A stretch of 44,920 bases of DNA, from positions 1 to 44,920 of the forward strand of contig NZ_JACHID010000016.1 in assembly GCF_014203025.1 (NCBI RefSeq). Reading direction: 5' to 3'. The DNA comes from Desulfurispira natronophila. GTDB taxonomy: Bacteria > Chrysiogenota > Chrysiogenetes > Chrysiogenales > Chrysiogenaceae. Under the pieces are notes generated by a model. It was not told where the DNA came from. It was given only the letters and a program-made list of their open reading frames with translations, and searched no databases. Numbering within the stretch: the stretch's first letter is position 1; each line of letters opens with the position of its first letter. This document shows, one piece after another, positions 8,839 through 17,695 of the stretch. Both the position numbers and the translations under genes were made by a program.

Positions 8839-9567
8839 ATGGCGACCAAAGCTGCAAAAAACATTAAAAAATTACTTTATACCGACGAATTTGATCGTCA
8901 GTATCGCTTTTCGGCGGAGATACGCTGGTCCCACTGGGGACGAGCGGTTGTAATATTCGTTTTAATTTTCACCGGCTTTTATCTGGCTGATCCATTTATC
9001 ACTCCGTCACCGGTTGATGAACCTGTGAAGTTTCAGTACGCTTTGTTTCGTTTCTGGCACATGGTTGCAGGTTTTTTACTGATGGCCATCACCACATTCA
9101 GGGTTTACCTGTACTTTTTTGACGCCCGCTCCCGGGAATTTGAGTGGGCATCCATGGAGGATACAACCCATATTACGTCTTGGATACGTCAGATCAAAAG
9201 CTATCTATACCTGGATCAGTTCCCTAAAAAAGGTCTGTATGGCCCCTTGCAGAATGCTTCTTATATTGGCCTGATGTTAATTATAGTTGGTGAAGTCGTA
9301 ACTGGGGCTATACTTTATTCCCACGTTTATCACAACGGAATGGGTGCTTTTTTCGGTGTTATATTCGGTCCGATAGAAGCATGGATGGGTGGCTTGGCCA
9401 ATGTACGTAATGTCCACTATATTTTGATGTGGTGTATTATTATATTTATCCCCATTCATATATATATGGTTTTTTGGTATGCCAATCGCTACCCTGGAAG
9501 TGTTGAGGTTATATTCAGTGGAAACACTTTCCGCCCCCACCGTCATGATGACGAGGAAAATAATTAA
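8839..9567 (+). CDS. hydC: Hydrogenase di-heme cytochrome b subunit
   Basis: A 242-residue integral membrane protein that takes electrons from HydA and reduces quinone (menaquinone in the Wolinella type). It has four hydrophobic helices. The likely heme ligands are His32 (RWSHWGR), His74 (RFWHMV), His193 (RNVHYI) and His207 (IPIHIYMVFW), matching the four-His pattern of the HydC/HyaC family. An AAAGGAG SD precedes the start 18 bases after hydB. A terminator-like hairpin follows, so this is probably the last gene of the abundant part of the transcript. Confidence 0.95.
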   Translation: MATKAAKNIKKLLYTDEFDRQYRFSAEIRWSHWGRAVVIFVLIFTGFYLADPFITPSPVDEPVKFQYALFRFWHMVAGFLLMAITTFRVYLYFFDARSREFEWASMEDTTHITSWIRQIKSYLYLDQFPKKGLYGPLQNASYIGLMLIIVGEVVTGAILYSHVYHNGMGAFFGVIFGPIEAWMGGLANVRNVHYILMWCIIIFIPIHIYMVFWYANRYPGSVEVIFSGNTFRPHRHDDEENN

Positions 9568-9634
9568 CCTGACTTTGCAACGTGAATCGCTATTTCAAGC
9601 ACACACGACGGTATCATTTACCAAAATCCTGTCA

Positions 9635-9662
9635 CGGGTGGAGCCAGCTCCACCCGTTTTTT
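9635..9662 (+). terminator. Intrinsic terminator between hydC and hydD
   Basis: CGGGTGGAGC (9635-9644) pairs perfectly with GCTCCACCCG (9647-9656), and six T follow. In practice the inner pairs would open to form a loop. It sits directly before the hydD SD, so it probably attenuates rather than ends the transcript, giving more structural subunits than maturation factors. Confidence 0.85.
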
Positions 9663-9678
9663 ACGGAGCAAAATAGCT

Positions 9679-10218
9679 ATGCAAATACTCATACTGGGAA
9701 TTGGCAATATTCTTCTTGGCGATGAAGGTATCGGCGTACAGTGCGCCTTGTGCCTGGAAAAGAATCTTAGCTTTCATGGAGAGCACCAAGTAGATATTGT
9801 TGACGGTGGCACCCTTGCTCATCAGCTGATTCCCACCATGGCACGCTACGATCAAATTATTATTCTCGATGCTATCAAAGCGGAAAGTGGTAACCCAGGT
9901 GAAGTTTACTTTTTCAACTTAGACCAGGTCCCTCCTCAGGTACGTTGGAAAAACACAGTACACGAGGTGGAAATGCTTCAGTCACTTTCTATGATGGAGT
10001 TGGTTGGAGATCGGCCGACTACATGGATTCTTGGCATAACTCCTGGAGAAATTGAGGATCTGAGCCTCAACCTCTCGCCTGCTGTAGCTGCAACCTATGT
10101 GACCGTAGAAAAAACTATCGTAAAACACCTGGAAGGTCAGGGAGTAGTAGTGAAGAAAGTTTGCCAATGGGCACTTGAAGACTTGCAAACCCTGCTGGCT
10201 GAACGATGGGGAAAGTAA
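9679..10218 (+). CDS. hydD: Hydrogenase maturation endopeptidase
   Basis: A 179-residue HyaD/HybD-family protease that trims the HydB C-terminus after nickel insertion. The signature GIGNILLGDEGIGV is at the N-terminus. The likely nickel-sensing ligands are Glu16, Asp64 (LDAIK) and His95 (TVHE), in the family spacing. It acts in the cytoplasm on the folded large-subunit precursor. It is preceded by the terminator hairpin and an ACGGAG SD, and followed almost without gap by hydE. Confidence 0.95.
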   Translation: MQILILGIGNILLGDEGIGVQCALCLEKNLSFHGEHQVDIVDGGTLAHQLIPTMARYDQIIILDAIKAESGNPGEVYFFNLDQVPPQVRWKNTVHEVEMLQSLSMMELVGDRPTTWILGITPGEIEDLSLNLSPAVAATYVTVEKTIVKHLEGQGVVVKKVCQWALEDLQTLLAERWGK

Positions 10219-10219
10219 A

Positions 10220-12091
10220 TTGTTAGGAATGCCTGTGAATATAAATGTCTGTTTTGAATTTACGCACTTGAGTCACCATCAAATATTGGAGACTTTACTC
10301 GATCGCATATCATATGATTCAGGTCTTCGTTATCACCTGCAGCGTCGAGGGAATTTGGTAGAGCTTATAGTCGCGGGAGTTGAGGATAAGGTTGCATTAC
10401 TGGCAGACCGTATTGGTAAGGAGGTCCCTCTTGGTCTAGCTACCTTGAGCAGTCGAGTTTACCCCCTTCGCCAGTGGCCTGAGGTTGACATGGCCTGGGA
10501 CAGTGGTTTCCACCAGCCTCCGCTGGATATGCCCCCTTGCCCCAGCTGCTTGTATAGTTTTAATAGTGTGGACTCTCCATTCTGGTGCAATCCGTTTCAT
10601 CGTTGCCAAGTCTGCGGTTACAAGCGAAGTTATCCCACTCCCCCAACACATCTGTACTTGAAAAGTCCTGAGCAGCATCTCACAGCTCAAAAAGGGAATG
10701 ACTTTGTCAATTTAATAAATGCCTTTTCAACGAGTTTCGAGTCCAGTGGTGTTGCTTATATGCAGACCCACAGTGGTGTTTTTCGGCTGGCCCTTGGGGC
10801 AATCAACCTTGATGATGACTTAGCAACTCCGTTTGTTTTGGTGTGTGACTTATCTCATATTGATTCCCAGGTCGCTCTACTGGAGGGTTCCTTTATGGCT
10901 CTGGCCAGTTTTGAACGGCCCTTGGTGCATCTGCCTCTGTCGCAAGATTTCCGATCACGCACTGGTACCTCATTTCAACAGTTAGATATTGGCCTTGCTG
11001 ATGATCTTATCGCTGTACTTGTAACTCAAAAACTATCTAAGCTTGGCATCAATTCTATTTTGCTGCAAAAATGCAGCGATCTGCCTAAAGAGAATGAAGA
11101 GTTAACAGTTTTATATCATAACGGGCAGCGGGAAGCTGCTGCTCAAACTCGACCAGTAGCATTGCGCTATGAAGAAACTACTTTGGTAGTTCGCGGTGAA
11201 CGATCTTTATTGCCTGCAAGTTTGCCTTGGTCTCTGCCCTTAACCACTGGACCAATGCATAGTTGCAGTAATCGCTATGTGGCACAGTTGAGGGATTCGT
11301 CTGTCATAATTGAATCCTACTCTCAAGAAAACGAAACTCCTCTGACTTTAAATGTAAATCCTTTGCGTGGCGTCGCTTATCAGCATTGTCTTGAAGGGCG
11401 CCCTTTATTGGGTGCTTCTCTAAACAGCGATGAAGTGCATATGTATTGCTTGCAGGAAACATCTTACCAACAATGCGGTCATGTAAGCACCAATAAGTTC
11501 GATCTGAAGCAAGTTATAGAGAATATACAAAGCGATGAGAGTGGCAGAACGCTGCTACAAAATTATCGCCAACAACACTCAGACTTATGGCAAAAGATTA
11601 CAGCCTTGATGGATGGTAACGAAGAGTGGCAGTTGTGGGATATAGTGGCATTGTTCCAAGGAATAGCACCAGCCAGCATGATACCTGGCTATGGCTTGAG
11701 ATCATTGCAAGATGCTGCAGCAACATCTCTGCACGCAAAATATCCCCGCGTCAGCTTTACGGACTCCTGCTCACCCCGCAATGAGGTGGAACCAGATCCA
11801 ATATGGGCACTGCGAAGCAGTTTGAGCTATCGACTGGCTGAAGTAGCACCAGAGATAATCGCTGGTGGTTGCCTTGAAAGTTACGGTGAGCTACTGGGTA
11901 ATATGATACTGGAGCAGGTAATGCACCTAGGACTTGAGGCAGTTGTTGTTCACGGAGACTTGCTCGAGCATCGCACATTTGCTGCTGCGCTTATTCGTAC
12001 AGTTAGCCCTGGATGTGCGGTATACGGAAGTATCATCCTGCCTCAGGATGCGTGTGGAGCTTTGGGTGAGATGGTTGAACGCAGCTACTAG
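10220..12091 (+). CDS. hydE: HydE/HypF-like hydrogenase maturation protein
   Basis: A roughly 623-residue protein at the hydE position of a hydABCDE operon. The TTG at 10220 has GGGGA seven bases upstream. An ATG at 10229 and an ATG at 10175 inside hydD are alternatives. The N-terminus looks acylphosphatase-like. Around residues 105-135 a CPSC...CQVCGYKRSY segment matches one of the two HypF zinc fingers (C-x2-C ... PF..C..CG.R). The C-terminal third (MIPGYGLRSLQDAAA, then GGCLESYGELLGNMIL) resembles the Kae1-like part of HypF, but catalytic motifs are weak. HypF makes the carbamoyl-derived cyanide ligand. This protein has only one recognisable finger, so it may be a hydrogenase-specific accessory rather than a true HypF. 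The naming follows operon position and is less certain than the HypF relationship. Confidence 0.75.
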   Translation: MLGMPVNINVCFEFTHLSHHQILETLLDRISYDSGLRYHLQRRGNLVELIVAGVEDKVALLADRIGKEVPLGLATLSSRVYPLRQWPEVDMAWDSGFHQPPLDMPPCPSCLYSFNSVDSPFWCNPFHRCQVCGYKRSYPTPPTHLYLKSPEQHLTAQKGNDFVNLINAFSTSFESSGVAYMQTHSGVFRLALGAINLDDDLATPFVLVCDLSHIDSQVALLEGSFMALASFERPLVHLPLSQDFRSRTGTSFQQLDIGLADDLIAVLVTQKLSKLGINSILLQKCSDLPKENEELTVLYHNGQREAAAQTRPVALRYEETTLVVRGERSLLPASLPWSLPLTTGPMHSCSNRYVAQLRDSSVIIESYSQENETPLTLNVNPLRGVAYQHCLEGRPLLGASLNSDEVHMYCLQETSYQQCGHVSTNKFDLKQVIENIQSDESGRTLLQNYRQQHSDLWQKITALMDGNEEWQLWDIVALFQGIAPASMIPGYGLRSLQDAAATSLHAKYPRVSFTDSCSPRNEVEPDPIWALRSSLSYRLAEVAPEIIAGGCLESYGELLGNMILEQVMHLGLEAVVVHGDLLEHRTFAAALIRTVSPGCAVYGSIILPQDACGALGEMVERSY

Positions 12092-12225
12092 CGATAAGGG
12101 AGATGTTGAAACAGTTTAAAGTTCCTGAGAATTAATTGTGGTCAGCAAGGTGAGCATATGTGTAAGACTAACTCTCAGCATAAATCTTCAACACACGCTC
12201 ATCTTATCTGACGCATAGCAAGTGG

Positions 12226-12690
12226 TTAAGACTGAGAGCTTTGCTTTCTGGTCTTTTGGTGTACCTGGTTCCAGGCGGCGAGCCGATTATCCTCGCGTCG
12301 AATGTGATCGACTAACCACTCAATAACATCTTTCTGGAAGTCTCTTGCTAGCCCATCCGTTAACCCTTCACGCTTAAATCGCTCTTTGAAATCAAAGATG
12401 CGACTAATATAATAGGTGTGTGCCATGCGATGGGCGAAGAAGTGTGGGTAGTCTAGCTCAATCATTAAGCGCTCTTCCTGCGAGAAATGGACTACAATAT
12501 AGTCCAACAGAAAGACCATTAAAGAAAGTACCTCCAGTTCTTCTTCAAATGAAAACTCGTGAGGAGCGTTCAGAGACTCCACACACTGGTTGATACGGTT
12601 AATTATTTCCTGGTGTTGTTGGTCAATGAGTTCGTGGTGGATTAGCAAGTCATCGCTCCATACACATGGGGAAATAGTAAGTTTTGACAT
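12226..12690 (-). CDS. Bacteriohemerythrin
   Basis: A 154-residue single-domain hemerythrin: a four-helix bundle with a di-iron site that binds O2, used for oxygen sensing, delivery or scavenging. Visible ligand motifs are IDQQH (His26), HFSQEE (His and Glu), HRMAH and HIRRED. The usual N-terminal tryptophan region (VWSDDL) is present. The ATG lies 10 bases after the diguanylate cyclase stop, so it is cotranscribed with lgt and the cyclase. In an anaerobe it probably protects oxygen-labile enzymes or feeds an oxygen signal. A soluble cytoplasmic location is inferred, since no signal peptide is visible. Confidence 0.95.
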   Translation of the reverse strand: MSKLTISPCVWSDDLLIHHELIDQQHQEIINRINQCVESLNAPHEFSFEEELEVLSLMVFLLDYIVVHFSQEERLMIELDYPHFFAHRMAHTYYISRIFDFKERFKREGLTDGLARDFQKDVIEWLVDHIRREDNRLAAWNQVHQKTRKQSSQS

Positions 12691-12700
12691 GGTTAACCTC

Positions 12701-13714
12701 TTATGGATGTGGTTTACTGGCTAGAGTTACCCGGTTTTTGCCACGGTTTTTTGATTGATACATGGCGTCATCAGCTCGCGCTAACAGTGACTCACAACTA
12801 TCGTTCTCGATGTGAGCAGCAACTCCCATACTGGCAGTAACAGGCCCAATCTTACGCCCATCATTGGCTTTTCCAAAGTCGTACATGGATATAGAGCGTC
12901 GTAGGTGCTCTGCTACCTGGAAGGCGGCCGCAAGGTTTGTGCGCGGCATAAGGACTACAAACTCTTCACCACCGTAGCGAAAGACAAAATCCTCTTGCCG
13001 GGACTGGCTTTCCAGAATAACTGCCAACTCCTTGAGCACCTTATCGCCGGTAAGATGGCCATAGGTATCGTTTAAAGGTTTGAAGTTGTCTATGTCGAGT
13101 ACAGTTACAGCAAATGGTTGTCGCTGGCGGTCACTGATGAAGTTTTGCAGAAATTCCTCCAGAGCCTGGCGATTATATAAACGAGTCAGATAGTCTTTGC
13201 GGCTTTGCTGCCCTAACTTATGATACTGCTTTTTTAACTGAGTTATATTCTGCATGGACTCCTGTAAGGCAGTACGCATCTGACGGTATTCTTCAGCTAC
13301 CGAAGACACCTCATTGCTAAGAATATCTACTGCATCTTCCACACGTATTTGGCCACATTGCACCTGCTGACGCAAAGTAAACAACTTGTTTTGTCGCTCT
13401 TCGCCAAAAATATCCAAGCTATTGCTGAGAGTATTAAAAATACGCTCAATCATTTGCTGGCTCTCTCGTTGTAACGTAGTATTAACTTCAGACGGAGTAG
13501 CGAAATAGCTTGTAAAAATATTGTCAAGCACTTGCTCATTAAGTTGGTCGGCCGAGTCCACCTCATGTTTAAGCTCAGGGTTAAGCCCAGCGTAATACTC
13601 GAAAAAAATTGCGTAATAGTCCGGAGTGGCAGGAAGCTGCTCTTTGCTTAAGCGGGTAAGGGCTTGGCGTGTTATTGTGGAGATATTTCCACTTAGGTGT
13701 TGGTACTTACCCAT
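12701..13714 (-). CDS. GGDEF diguanylate cyclase
   Basis: Makes cyclic di-GMP from two GTP. The C-terminal GGDEF domain has the active-site motif YGGEEF. RQED lies five residues before it, the RxxD product-inhibition site, so feedback control is likely. The N-terminal part (TPDYYAIFFEYYAGLNPEL, then a long coiled coil) is a recurring input region of soluble cyclases, with no TM helix. The ATG at 13714 overlaps the lgt stop (ATGGGTAA). An in-frame ATG at 13756 would extend it 14 residues into lgt. It lies in an operon with lgt and a hemerythrin. The hemerythrin partner raises the possibility of oxygen-linked control of c-di-GMP, which is inference. Confidence 0.93.
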   Translation of the reverse strand: MGKYQHLSGNISTITRQALTRLSKEQLPATPDYYAIFFEYYAGLNPELKHEVDSADQLNEQVLDNIFTSYFATPSEVNTTLQRESQQMIERIFNTLSNSLDIFGEERQNKLFTLRQQVQCGQIRVEDAVDILSNEVSSVAEEYRQMRTALQESMQNITQLKKQYHKLGQQSRKDYLTRLYNRQALEEFLQNFISDRQRQPFAVTVLDIDNFKPLNDTYGHLTGDKVLKELAVILESQSRQEDFVFRYGGEEFVVLMPRTNLAAAFQVAEHLRRSISMYDFGKANDGRKIGPVTASMGVAAHIENDSCESLLARADDAMYQSKNRGKNRVTLASKPHP

Positions 13715-14474
13715 GGGCAGCAGACTTTCGGCGCGTCCAGATAATGGTGGCACCAAGGATAATCATAATAAGGCTGGCAAGGTATGGTACTGGGACAGAT
13801 AAAAGGTAAAGGTCATCAGCACGAAACAGGGAAGTGAAGCTGCGGATGATGCCATAACTCACAAGGTACCATCCAATTAACTCACCTCTAACCAGTTTGC
13901 GCCTTAGAGTAAAAAGCAAAATGAATATCGTTAAGTTAAGTGCAAGCTCATAAAGCATAACTGGGTGTAAAGGGATACCAGGGAACTCGTTGCCGGCTGG
14001 AGTACCAGGCAGAAAAATCACACCCCATGGCATGGATGTAGGTATGCCATGGGCATCTCCGTTCATAAAGTTGCCAAAGCGACCAAAGGCTTGCCCCAAC
14101 AGCACGCTTAAACCACCCATGTCGGCTATACTCCAGCGATCAAAACCTTGCCTGCTAGAGTAAATGTAGACGGCAATTGCGCCACCTATAACACCACCAT
14201 GTATAGCTAATCCCCCCTGCCAGATTGCCACCATAGCCAGTAGGTCACCGCTGTAACGATCCCAATTGAAGAGCACATAATAAATGCGTGAACCAATAAT
14301 ACCGCCCACCAGACCAAAAGCAATAAGATCCAGTTTCTTTTCACGGGACATGTCCATACGCCGCTCGCATGCAATCTTGCTGACTACCATGTACGCAGCA
14401 ACAGCTGCGAGTATGTACATGAGGCTGTAGTATCGCAGGGCAAATCCAAAAATTTCAAAGATTACCGGCTGCAT
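13707..14474 (-). CDS. lgt: Prolipoprotein diacylglyceryl transferase
   Basis: Transfers diacylglycerol from phosphatidylglycerol to the lipobox cysteine of prolipoproteins in the inner membrane. The 255-residue polytopic protein has the Lgt signature GRFGNFMNGDAHG and the YYVLFNWDRY and GGLAIHGG segments. An AGGAGC SD lies just before the ATG and overlaps the stop of a possible small ORF. First firmly identified gene of a minus-strand operon with the cyclase and hemerythrin. Confidence 0.96.
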   Translation of the reverse strand: MQPVIFEIFGFALRYYSLMYILAAVAAYMVVSKIACERRMDMSREKKLDLIAFGLVGGIIGSRIYYVLFNWDRYSGDLLAMVAIWQGGLAIHGGVIGGAIAVYIYSSRQGFDRWSIADMGGLSVLLGQAFGRFGNFMNGDAHGIPTSMPWGVIFLPGTPAGNEFPGIPLHPVMLYELALNLTIFILLFTLRRKLVRGELIGWYLVSYGIIRSFTSLFRADDLYLLSVPVPYLASLIMIILGATIIWTRRKSAAHG

Positions 14475-14486
14475 GAATATGAGCTC

Positions 14487-14663
14487 CTAGAAAGAGTTTA
14501 ATCTATCGTCAAACCGCATCATTATATGTTTTTCGGTGGTTTTTATCAATGTATTATTGTATAAGGAATTTAAAAGTCTTAGCCGATAGACGGCAGGCTC
14601 ATTATTAAAGAGAAATACTACTGTGCAGACTCCCATTACTTGGTTGTCTGATTTATAAAGCAT
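14487..14663 (-). CDS. Possible small ORF upstream of lgt
   Basis: A 58-codon ORF (ATG at 14663, TAG at 14487-14489) ends inside the SD of lgt, a layout typical of coupled genes. The frame stays open another 30 codons or so upstream of the ATG without an ATG, GTG or TTG start. The peptide (MLYKSDNQVMGV ... TTEKHIMMRFDD) looks protein-like but matches nothing I recognise, and no good SD precedes it. It may be a real small gene, or the tail of a decayed one. Confidence 0.3.
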   Translation of the reverse strand: MLYKSDNQVMGVCTVVFLFNNEPAVYRLRLLNSLYNNTLIKTTEKHIMMRFDDRLNSF

Positions 14664-14952
14664 ACTGATTGCACTAACCTGGTCTATGTTGACAGCAGGA
14701 AATAACCTGGCATGCTGCTGAATACTTTTGTAACCGTCATGCGAAGTGTCAACAGGAAGGTTTTACAGCTAGATTTCCTTAAAAGGAAATTTTTCGCGTA
14801 ATAGGTTGTTGAAATACCTTACACTGGATAGGCAACAAGAAAGACTCTAGGCCTAAATTGCCCGCAGTGCGTGGAATGAGGTGCACGTGAGTGTGGCCAA
14901 GATAAAATAAATTTTTACGTAATTATTATCCCAAAACTGTGGAGGTTACCCT
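14664..14952. other. Intergenic region with a short hairpin
   Basis: Divergent spacer between the lgt operon and the metallo-hydrolase gene. It must contain promoters for both directions. ATTTCCTT (14773-14780) pairs with AAGGAAAT (14783-14790) and T residues follow, a weak terminator-like hairpin that has no plus-strand gene in front of it. It could end a small RNA. I see no protein gene on the plus strand. Confidence 0.3.
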
Positions 14953-15594
14953 TTGCGATATCATGTATTTTCTGCTGGACCACTGGATGTCAACTGTACG
15001 ATTATTATAGATGAAAATTCTGGTGAAGCTATAGTGGTTGATCCTGGTGGTAACTTTCAGGCTATCCAAAGTTTTCTTGATGATCACCAACTAAAGCTTG
15101 TGCTGATTCTGGCAACCCATGGGCACTTTGATCACGTGGGTGCTGTTTCTCAGTTGAAAAAAAGTAACCCGGATGCACGATTCGGTATTCATCAACAAGA
15201 TGAAGTTTTAGCACAGAATGCCGATAAGACCGCATCTATATATGGGATCCCGACAACACCCACACCCAGTGCAGATTTTTACCTGAATGCGGAAACAACT
15301 CTGCAGCTCGGTTCGCTTAATATAACTGTCATTGAAACCCCTGGGCATACACAGGGCGGAGTATGCTTCTATTTAGATGAAGAGAGCTTGCTGTTATCCG
15401 GCGACACCCTTTTTCAGGGCAGTGTCGGACGCACTGATTTACCTGGCGGTGATCACGATCAGTTATTGCACTCCATAAGCTCTCGTCTGCTTCCTTTGCC
15501 TGATGAGGTTACCGTTATTCCAGGCCACGGCCCCCGCACCACCATCCGGAATGAGCGTAATCACAATCCTTTTTTTCAGTTCCCATCGCTTTAG
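14953..15594 (+). CDS. MBL-fold metallo-hydrolase (glyoxalase II-like)
   Basis: A 213-residue metallo-beta-lactamase-fold hydrolase of the YcbL/glyoxalase II type. The zinc motif THGHFDH, a later ETPGHTQGG, the GDTLFQGSVGRTDLPGGD block and the final IPGHGP are all present. The start is TTG at 14953, with a TGGAGG SD at seven bases spacing. Probable substrates are thioesters such as S-lactoylglutathione, but the C-terminal glutathione-binding domain of full-length GloB is absent, so the substrate is open. It lies 29 bases upstream of proS and is probably cotranscribed. Confidence 0.9.
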   Translation: MRYHVFSAGPLDVNCTIIIDENSGEAIVVDPGGNFQAIQSFLDDHQLKLVLILATHGHFDHVGAVSQLKKSNPDARFGIHQQDEVLAQNADKTASIYGIPTTPTPSADFYLNAETTLQLGSLNITVIETPGHTQGGVCFYLDEESLLLSGDTLFQGSVGRTDLPGGDHDQLLHSISSRLLPLPDEVTVIPGHGPRTTIRNERNHNPFFQFPSL

Positions 15595-15623
15595 ATTTTC
15601 GTCGATCACAAGGAGAGTAAGTT

Positions 15624-17345
15624 TTGCGATACTCCAGAAGTTTTATTTTTACAGCCAAGGAGAATCCCTCCGACGCCGAAGTGGTAAGTCATCGCCTTAT
15701 GTTGCGTGGTGGTTATTTAAAGAAAACCGCAGCAGGCATTTACTCCTACCTTCCTTTGGCCCATCGAGTTGTGCGTAAAGTAGAAGCCATCATCCGTGAA
15801 GAAATGGAGCGGGAGGGAGCTGAAGAGCTTCTCATGCCGGCAGTACTACCAGCTGAACTGTGGGAAGAAAGTGGTCGCTGGCACAAGTATGGTCCAGAGC
15901 TGTTGCGTTTTGCTGATCGCCATGGTCGTGACTTCTGTATGGGACCAACTCACGAGGAAGTTATCACTGATATTGTACGGCAGGGTATCAGCTCATATCG
16001 CCATCTACCCAAAAACCTCTTCCAAGTTCAGACCAAATTCAGAGATGAAATTCGTCCTCGTTTCGGCTTGATGCGTGGTAGAGAATTTATAATGAAAGAC
16101 GGCTATAGTTTTGATGCTGACGATGATGCCGCGGCACTGACCTATGAGGCTATGTACCGTGCCTACTGCAATATTTTCCGACGTTGTGGGCTGCAATTCA
16201 AGGCGGTTGAAGCTGACTCCGGGCAGATTGGTGGGTCCTTTTCACACGAGTTCATGGTTCTGGCGAAGTCTGGAGAGGATGGTATCGCCAGTTGCACACA
16301 GTGCTCCTATGCCGCCAACCTTGAGAAAGCTGTTAATGCGAATACCTGGCAGTGTCAGCCACAAGGAAAACCCGAAGGCAAGCGTGCTCACACCCCTGGA
16401 GTAACAACCATCGATGAGCTAGCCAGTTTTTTTAACACCGAGGACTCCGCTCTGGTAAAAGCAGTTGCTTTTGTGGACAGCAAAGATCAAGTTGTGTTGG
16501 CCTTTATCCGGGGCGATCGCGATATCAATCCGGTGAAGATGGAACGCCTCCACGGCGATGATCTTCATCCTGCCAGCACCGAGCGACTCATGCAAGCCGG
16601 GTTGGAACCCGGCTACCTGGGCCCCATAAACTTACCTCAGGGAATCACCGTTTACCTTGACAATAGCCTCCATTCTCTGGACCAGTTGATTTGTGGCGCC
16701 AACGAAGCCGAGTATCACATCACCGAGCTCAACCCTGGAGCTCTTGCAGAAAACGGCACTTTTGCCGATATCGGCACCGTTGTGGCGGGTGATCACTGCC
16801 CACGCTGCCAAAGCGCACTGGAAATTGTTCGTGGTATCGAGGTAGGTCATATCTTTCGCTTGGGAAAAATATACTCTGAATCCATGAAGGCCACCTACCT
16901 GGATCGCAACGGCAAAGAACAGCTCATGGTAATGGGTTGTTACGGTATTGGAGTAGGTCGCACAGCCGCTGCTGCTATAGAACAAAACCATGATGATCAG
17001 GGTATTGTTTGGCCTATGGCCATAGCGCCGTATCAGGTGGTTATCTGCTCGGTAAACCCAGCTAAGGATGAAGCGACAAGACAAGCTGCTGATAATCTCT
17101 ATGAGCGCTTGTCATCTCAGCTGGAAGTGCTCTATGACGATCGCAATGAGCGACCTGGAGTGAAGTTTATAGACAGTGAGCTAATTGGCATTCCCCTCAG
17201 GGTTACCGTCAGTCAGAAGACCCTGAGCCAGAATTCGGTAGAGTTGACTATTCGCCGGACTGGTGAAAAATATATGCAGCCCCTTGAGGCTTTGGATGCT
17301 CATCTGCGAGATCTGGTGCGCATGCAAATGGAGGAAGGCTCATGA
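15624..17345 (+). CDS. proS: Prolyl-tRNA synthetase
   Basis: Charges tRNA-Pro. The 573-residue bacterial-type enzyme shows class II motifs: GTYSYLP-like IYSYLPLAHRVVRK at the start, the motif 2 region FRDEIRPRFGLMRGREF, and motif 3 with GCYGIGVGRTAAA. A long insertion between them (about 225-395) is the editing domain that clears Ala-tRNA-Pro. The C-terminal anticodon-binding domain begins near IAPYQVVI. The TTG start at 15624 has an AGGAGAG SD. Its stop overlaps the lapA start (ATGA). The cognate tRNA-Pro gene lies in this window at 42031. Confidence 0.97.
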   Translation: MRYSRSFIFTAKENPSDAEVVSHRLMLRGGYLKKTAAGIYSYLPLAHRVVRKVEAIIREEMEREGAEELLMPAVLPAELWEESGRWHKYGPELLRFADRHGRDFCMGPTHEEVITDIVRQGISSYRHLPKNLFQVQTKFRDEIRPRFGLMRGREFIMKDGYSFDADDDAAALTYEAMYRAYCNIFRRCGLQFKAVEADSGQIGGSFSHEFMVLAKSGEDGIASCTQCSYAANLEKAVNANTWQCQPQGKPEGKRAHTPGVTTIDELASFFNTEDSALVKAVAFVDSKDQVVLAFIRGDRDINPVKMERLHGDDLHPASTERLMQAGLEPGYLGPINLPQGITVYLDNSLHSLDQLICGANEAEYHITELNPGALAENGTFADIGTVVAGDHCPRCQSALEIVRGIEVGHIFRLGKIYSESMKATYLDRNGKEQLMVMGCYGIGVGRTAAAAIEQNHDDQGIVWPMAIAPYQVVICSVNPAKDEATRQAADNLYERLSSQLEVLYDDRNERPGVKFIDSELIGIPLRVTVSQKTLSQNSVELTIRRTGEKYMQPLEALDAHLRDLVRMQMEEGS

Positions 17346-17695
17346 GTGTTCTGAAGAATATTGTACGCTTTGCAGTGCTGGCGTATCTTATTGTTTTTGC
17401 ATACTTCAATAGTGAAAGTGTGAAGGTAGTCCTTTACCCGGGGCAGGAGCAGACTATCCCCCTGATCCTGCTGGTTGTGGCGGCTATTGCCATAGGGGTT
17501 GCAGTTATGTATCTTACTATGATTGTCGATCATTTCCGCCTCAGGGGCGAACTAAAGAAGAAAAATCGAAAGCTGCAGCAGTTGGAAACGGAAAACCGAA
17601 AGTTAAAAGAAGTAACCGTTGAAAAAATTCCTGTGGACATCCCTAAAGGACATACCGAGCATGCTGATAAAGCTGAAGAACAGGCACGCAGCTGA
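17342..17695 (+). CDS. lapA: LapA-domain membrane protein
   Basis: A 117-residue inner-membrane protein with two TM helices (about 6-22 and 38-60) followed by a charged coiled coil, the layout of LapA (DUF1049). In E. coli LapA pairs with LapB in control of lipopolysaccharide assembly. It starts on the ATGA shared with the proS stop. The downstream lapB-like gene starts inside its 3' end, which supports the assignment. Confidence 0.85.
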   Translation: MSVLKNIVRFAVLAYLIVFAYFNSESVKVVLYPGQEQTIPLILLVVAAIAIGVAVMYLTMIVDHFRLRGELKKKNRKLQQLETENRKLKEVTVEKIPVDIPKGHTEHADKAEEQARS

